The notes under the pieces are model-generated. The model was not told where the DNA came from, searched no databases, and saw only the letters and a list, made by a program, of their open reading frames with translations. The position numbers and the translations under genes were made by a program. A DNA stretch of 64,000 nt from Metridium senile (lineage: Eukaryota > Cnidaria > Anthozoa > Actiniaria > Metridiidae), in assembly GCA_949775045.1 (NCBI GenBank), contig OX459097.1, positions 2,329,598 to 2,393,597 of the forward strand, in the 5' to 3' direction. This document shows, one piece after another, positions 59,583-64,000 of the stretch; within the stretch, counting starts at the first letter, position 1, and every line of letters begins with the position of its first letter.

Positions 59583-62500
59583 ATGCAAGTGACAGTCAAG
59601 ACTCTCGACTCAGAAACACGCGTCTTTACCGTAACTGACGAGGTAAGTTCGACAAATCCTGCATGCGGATGAAATACATCGCCAACCCTTTCATTTTTGC
59701 CTGAAGTTAACTTGTTTGAGAAGTTATAAGTAATCTTACATTGTGTTGTATTAATTGTAGGCGACTGTCGAGGAATTCAAGAAGCAAATCGCGTCAGATG
59801 TAGTAAGTTACAGTACATGTACATGAAAATATGGGAGGAAGTGGAGAACTTTAATACTTCTTCTTGATCTGATAGACACAACCATTTATAGCTCTAAATT
59901 CTTCTTCTTTTTGTTCATTATCAGTCCTTGTATTTCTCTTCCCTTCATAGGTTATATACATATAAACATTAGATAATACACACTGATATGGGCTTGTATA
60001 AATCACTGACAGTGGTCCTACTAGAGCTGATACTAGAATCGTTTACTTATATATAAATGCTTACATCTGTATATCTCATGCTGTTTCTTTGTGGTGTGAT
60101 TTTAAAGGGTATCCCAGCAGAGAGACAGAGACTTATATTCAAGGGAAAAGTTCTTCAAGATTCATTAAAACTTGAAAGTTATGGTGAGTGTATGATATAA
60201 TGGTATTATATAAATAGAGAGTACATTTTAACACTTGAAATATTAAAACAGTCTAGAAGAGAGACGGTATTAATATGTTACTCATTCTGTCAAACTTATA
60301 TCTTCAGGGGTGGATGGATGTGTTGTTCATCTTGTCGAGAGAAGGCCGCCGACACAAAGAACACATCCCGGTAAGTAGATGCACTATATAATAAATTTAG
60401 AGTTTGAATATTAATATTAATAATTAAATAAATATACTTGTGAAGGCAAATTAGATAACTGTAAAGGTTATTTACATCACTCTCAGTAAATAAAGTTAAA
60501 TGTACTGTACTATATAATGTTTTTTGTATTCTTTCTTATTTATTGGTTTATTTTTCCTTGTTTTTTTTTTTCTATTTTTATTTCTTTTTCACTTTTATTA
60601 TCTCCAATTTCCAACTTGTTGTAAGTTTTCACTTTCCTTTATTGTGTAAAATAACCTTCCATTTATTGTTCTCTCCTATTCATTCTATTTTCCATTGTTT
60701 CATTCTTCATTTCATATTTCTCACCATTGTTCCATTTCACAGATGGTGCTAGTAATGAGAGGTCCAGCAGTGATAGTGGTCATGCTGGTGATGGCCATGG
60801 CCCAGGTTTTAATCTCCCAACAGATGTCATGAATATTTCACAGGTAGTCACAGGTTATACATGACAGCAATTTATGCCAAACAGTCTAGCTGTCTTATTC
60901 TTTAAAGTGCCTATATATCCTAAAATTATAGGGTCTAGATCAAATCCTCACATCATTTAAAACTTAATTCTTTGCAAGTGCCTATATATCCTAAAATTTT
61001 AGGGTCTAGATCAAATCTTCATATCATTTAAAACTTAATTCTTTGCATTGCAAAAAAAAGGAGTTTTCACTTTCCGTTGACTTTTTATGAGCTTACACAT
61101 TTCAGTATCTGAAGACCCTGTCCGAGTCTGTGACGTCATCATAGTAACACCATCTTGAGATGGTGGAAAAATAAGGGGGGAAATTAGGGGAAAATAAGTA
61201 GTTATCATTTTTTTTTTTTGGAAAGGATTTTCAAACTTTAATAACAAAGTAGCTCTTTATACACCTAAGTCTGAATTTAGCCAGATTTTGTTTGTTTTCC
61301 TACAGTGGAGTTACAGCAGGATTTTGTTCCTAGTTTTTTGACAACCGTCCATGTTAAAAAACAGGTACAAAAATACTTTTTCTGGAATTTTTTCTCTGCT
61401 CATGTCCTATAATTAAGAGTACTTTTAGCTAAAAACTGTGTAAGTGATACAGGCACTTTAAGCTTTCACTTTCAGTTGATCTATGTTGTATTAGTTGAAG
61501 GTACAGTTTTTTCCACATTGGTCTGTCTAGCTTTACTGAAATGTCAATATTATCAATTGCCTGGTGGATTATTCCTACTCTAAATATTATGTAAGATAAA
61601 TTTGTAGCCATTTTCCAAGTGTTTTATGTCTTAGCAAACCAAATGACTGAGCAACGTTTAGTCAACCTAGACAGACTATTTGACAGTTCAAACACTCCAG
61701 TCAGTTTAACGTCTGGAAATTAACAAATTCAGTGCTCAGTAGGCTCAAGTGCAAATTGCTATATGTCTTGTCACCAGGGCTCTTTAAATAAAGAGTTCAT
61801 TCATTCATCCATTCATTTATTATTCATTAATTAATATGTTCATTTATTCATCCATTCATTCATCGATCCATTTATTCATCCATTCATTCATCCATTCATT
61901 TATTTATCATTCATTCATCCATTCATTTATACATTCATTTATTCATTTTGTTTCTATTTATAGCAAATTGTGCATGGTTTAGTCAGTCAGCTAGGCCTGA
62001 ACTCAGCTCAAGCTAATGTCAGTACCTCCCAGTCAGTAAGTACATGTGCATTATTTTAGTGTTTGACTTACAAAGAGGTACTAATGATTTTGTATTGTTT
62101 TCCTAGGGTGATGGATCAACACTTAATGTTCACATCAATCTACTAGCATCAGCTAATGTAATTCACTTTTATTTATATTATATATTGTTATAAATCTTGC
62201 CAAATAGATTAATTATTAGACCTTAAGCTCGAAACGTCAATAACGTTATTTTAAGACAACATTTTTTACGGTGTTACAAATTTCATTATATTACCTATCG
62301 ATTATATCAAAAACCAACGCGGGCTACATGTATATTAGTTTACTTGCTAGTTCCCATTTAGATTATTAGATGTGTTAATTAATGTACATTAAGTACTGTA
62401 GTTTTTAAATTCTAGTTGTAATGTTTTGTTTTTTCATGTTATTTCTTTTTTCTAATATTTGTTCTTTTTTGTTTTAACATTATGTTTTATGTTGCTTCAC

Positions 62501-63714
62501 AGGCTGCAAATGATGCCAGTGTGAGAATAGCAAGAGCAAGGCAGTTCTTACGTGCAGCAAGAACTTCTTTAAACAGATCAGAGGTATGTAAATATCTTAC
62601 ATGCAAGGGTGTCTTTATAAAAGACATAAGGAAATAAACTATAGGAAAATAGACATAAGGAAATACAACGGTAATCATTTGGTTGGACTTCCGGTTGAGA
62701 TGTCTAGGACCATACCAAACCTTCTGGTCCAGAATTGTGTTAGCAAGATCCGCCTTGTCAATCATGCAACCACATCCTCCTCCACAAGAGGAGGTATTGA
62801 ATCATCACTCCTTAAGCTTGTTTGCAGTGATGGCAAACTGGATATACATGTAATGCTTGGTCAGCTTATGGGAAACTGTTTTTTTTAGTAAGAGTTAAAC
62901 CAGGATTAGCACCCCGGGGGGGGGGGGGGGGGGGGGGGGGTTCTCCCTTAGAAAATGGATAGGGGTGCTCGACGGACGGTTTTGAAAATGACCCTAAAAG
63001 GGGCGCATAAATTAACTCAGATACTGATTACTGACCCTAAAAGGTACGACAACATTTAAAAATTTTTCAATATGTATAATCTTAAGTTCGAAAACTGACC
63101 CTAAAAGGTACGGTGCCAGTTCGAGACCCTAAAAGGTACGTGAGGGTCTTATTTTCAACCCTAAAAGGTCCGTCGAGCACCCCTATCCATTTTCTAAGGG
63201 AGAACCCCCCCCCCCCCCCCCGGGATTAGCATCAGCTTTGAATTTGTACATGTAGTTGTAACTGATGTTTAGTTCTATCATCTAAATTGCGTACCAGTCG
63301 CTTTGTGAATACCTTTATTAACAGATTTATTTAATATAATAATTTAAGTATGATATTACTGGGCAATAACCAAAACACTATTTCAGACACTATTTCAATT
63401 TTCGCTATAATACACATTTAATCTATTATTTTTCGATTTCAAAATTTATTGCATTGTAATTTGCGCCACACTATTTATTGTTTTGTAAATAAGAAATGTA
63501 TATTCTTCTTGTATTCAATAAAAGACTTATTATTATAATTATTATTATCAACTAGCTAACGATTGTTCTTTCAACCTCAGGGTGATGGCAGTGTGTTAAA
63601 TGTACCAGAGTCTAGTGAAAACATGGATACAAGCTCACCTACAACACACTCACAACCTAACACATCTACAAGTAGTCAACAGACTGAATCACAGACAAAT
63701 AACAACAATCAAAA
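59583..63714 (+). CDS. BAG6: BAG6 (BAT3/Scythe)-like protein, 5' part
   Basis: Chaperone of the pre-targeting and quality-control complex that holds exposed hydrophobic segments and routes them to membrane insertion or ubiquitination. Nine exons are visible: 59583-59642, 59761-59802, 60108-60183, 60308-60370, 60743-60843, 61964-62035, 62107-62157, 62503-62583, 63581-63714, giving 226 codons plus two bases before the donor AA/GTAAGT. An N-terminal ubiquitin-like domain (1-75) starts MQVTVKTLDSETRVFTV, with QRLIFKGKVLQD and VVHLVERRPPTQ, close to vertebrate BAG6 (VKTLDSQTRTF, RLIYQGRVLQD, VIHLVERAPPQ). Downstream, FNLPTD, GSTLNVHINL and ARARQFLRAARTSL recall the region after the UBL in BAG6; Ser/Thr/Gln/Asn-rich sequence ends the visible part. 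The BAG-like C-terminus is outside the window. UBQLN is less likely because of the exon order and the VERRPP motif. Confidence 0.92.
60897..61045. repeat. ~75-bp tandem duplication in BAG6 intron 5
   Basis: Two copies of AAGTGCCTATATATCCTAAA, then AGGGTCTAGATCAAATC and ATCATTTAAAACTTAATTC. Confidence 0.9.
61790..61950. repeat. CATT tetranucleotide satellite in BAG6 intron 5
   Basis: Degenerate TTCATTCATCCATTCATTTA arrays end just before the exon 6 acceptor (ATTTATAG). Confidence 0.9.
62266..62357 (-). repeat. Dispersed copy of the 44.8-kb tandem unit in BAG6 intron 7
   Basis: Reverse complement of the unit at 44828-44925: ACGGTGTTACAAATTTCAT, ATTACCTATCGATTATATC, AGTTTACTTGCTAGTT. Identity is about 85 percent by eye. 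Confidence 0.75.
62912..63222. mobile_element. Complete ACCCTAAAAGG element with homopolymer ends in BAG6 intron 8
   Basis: CCCC plus a guanine run (about 25) at the left and a cytosine run at the right cap inverted repeats TTCTCCCTTAGAAAATGGAT and GGGGTGCTCGACGGAC. Inside are five ACCCTAAAAGG motifs. The 9-bp repeat GGATTAGCA flanks it (62903-62911, 63223-63231). Confidence 0.9.
63470..63556 (+). repeat. Retroposon 3'-tail-like sequence in BAG6 intron 8
   Basis: TGTATTCAATAAAAGACTTATTATTATAATTATTATTATC combines a polyadenylation-like AATAAA with an ATT microsatellite, as at other LINE ends in this window. The quoted segment begins at about 63510. Confidence 0.4.
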
Positions 63715-64000
63715 GTAAGTCATGTGCTTTTTGTTGGTACAATTTTAGACAAGAAACAACACAAGTTTGCATTAATTATGTACAAGCTAACTCTTCCTTC
63801 AGTTGTCTTCCAGTGTTGTTTTTCTCATGAATGTGTTGCAGTCTTATAGCTTCCTTTGAATGAACAAAATTGTAAAAATTCAGCAAAAAAATTAAATGAG
63901 GTTTTCAGCTTTCTGCGAACTCAGACATTCCAACAGCTACAATGTGGTTGTGAAATACGTTTTTGGCTGTTGTTGATGACTCGGCACATTTTATGTTTTT

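Overview
The window is AT-rich invertebrate nuclear DNA. Intron-rich genes of metazoan type (an ABCF1, an FBXW5 and a BAG6 orthologue, a class A GPCR, a triple death-domain protein) are separated by microsatellites, minisatellites, small foldback transposons and decayed non-LTR retrotransposons. Protein sequence and repeat style suggest a cnidarian, most likely an anthozoan (sea anemone or coral). This rests on general recognition; no species marker was seen.

Layout. 1-5.2 kb: ABCF1 on the minus strand, 11 exons with the 3' end outside the window. 5.2-5.8 kb: a head-to-head intergenic region. 5.8-19.1 kb: a seven-exon plus-strand gene for a predicted 1179-residue protein with a degenerate trypsin-like domain, a long acidic repeat-rich linker and three death domains; its introns carry large satellites, including a 47-bp array that repeats its own 3' splice site. 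19-31 kb: transposon-rich DNA with at least three levels of nested insertions and a LINE fragment. 31.7-32.8 kb: an intronless GPCR gene. 33-50 kb: repeats, small foldbacks, a 2.5-kb inverted repeat carrying the same 88-codon ORF in both arms, several minisatellites and a second LINE fragment. 50.8-54.4 kb: a four-exon gene for an unrecognised single-pass membrane protein. 54.4-56.3 kb: foldback elements. 56.3-59.3 kb: FBXW5 on the minus strand. 59.6-63.7 kb: the 5' part of BAG6 on the plus strand, head-to-head with FBXW5.

Exon models were built by hand from splice signals, and codon phase closes exactly for all five multi-exon genes. The complete ones sum to whole codons: 1180 for the death-domain gene, 565 for the membrane protein, 510 for FBXW5.

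Biology. ABCF1 acts in translation and innate sensing, FBXW5 is a cullin-RING ligase substrate receptor and BAG6 handles mislocalised proteins for degradation. In humans ABCF1 and BAG6 both lie in the MHC region (6p21) and FBXW5 lies on 9q34, in an MHC paralogon. Their linkage here, beside a death-domain adaptor-like gene, looks like a piece of the ancient proto-MHC linkage group.
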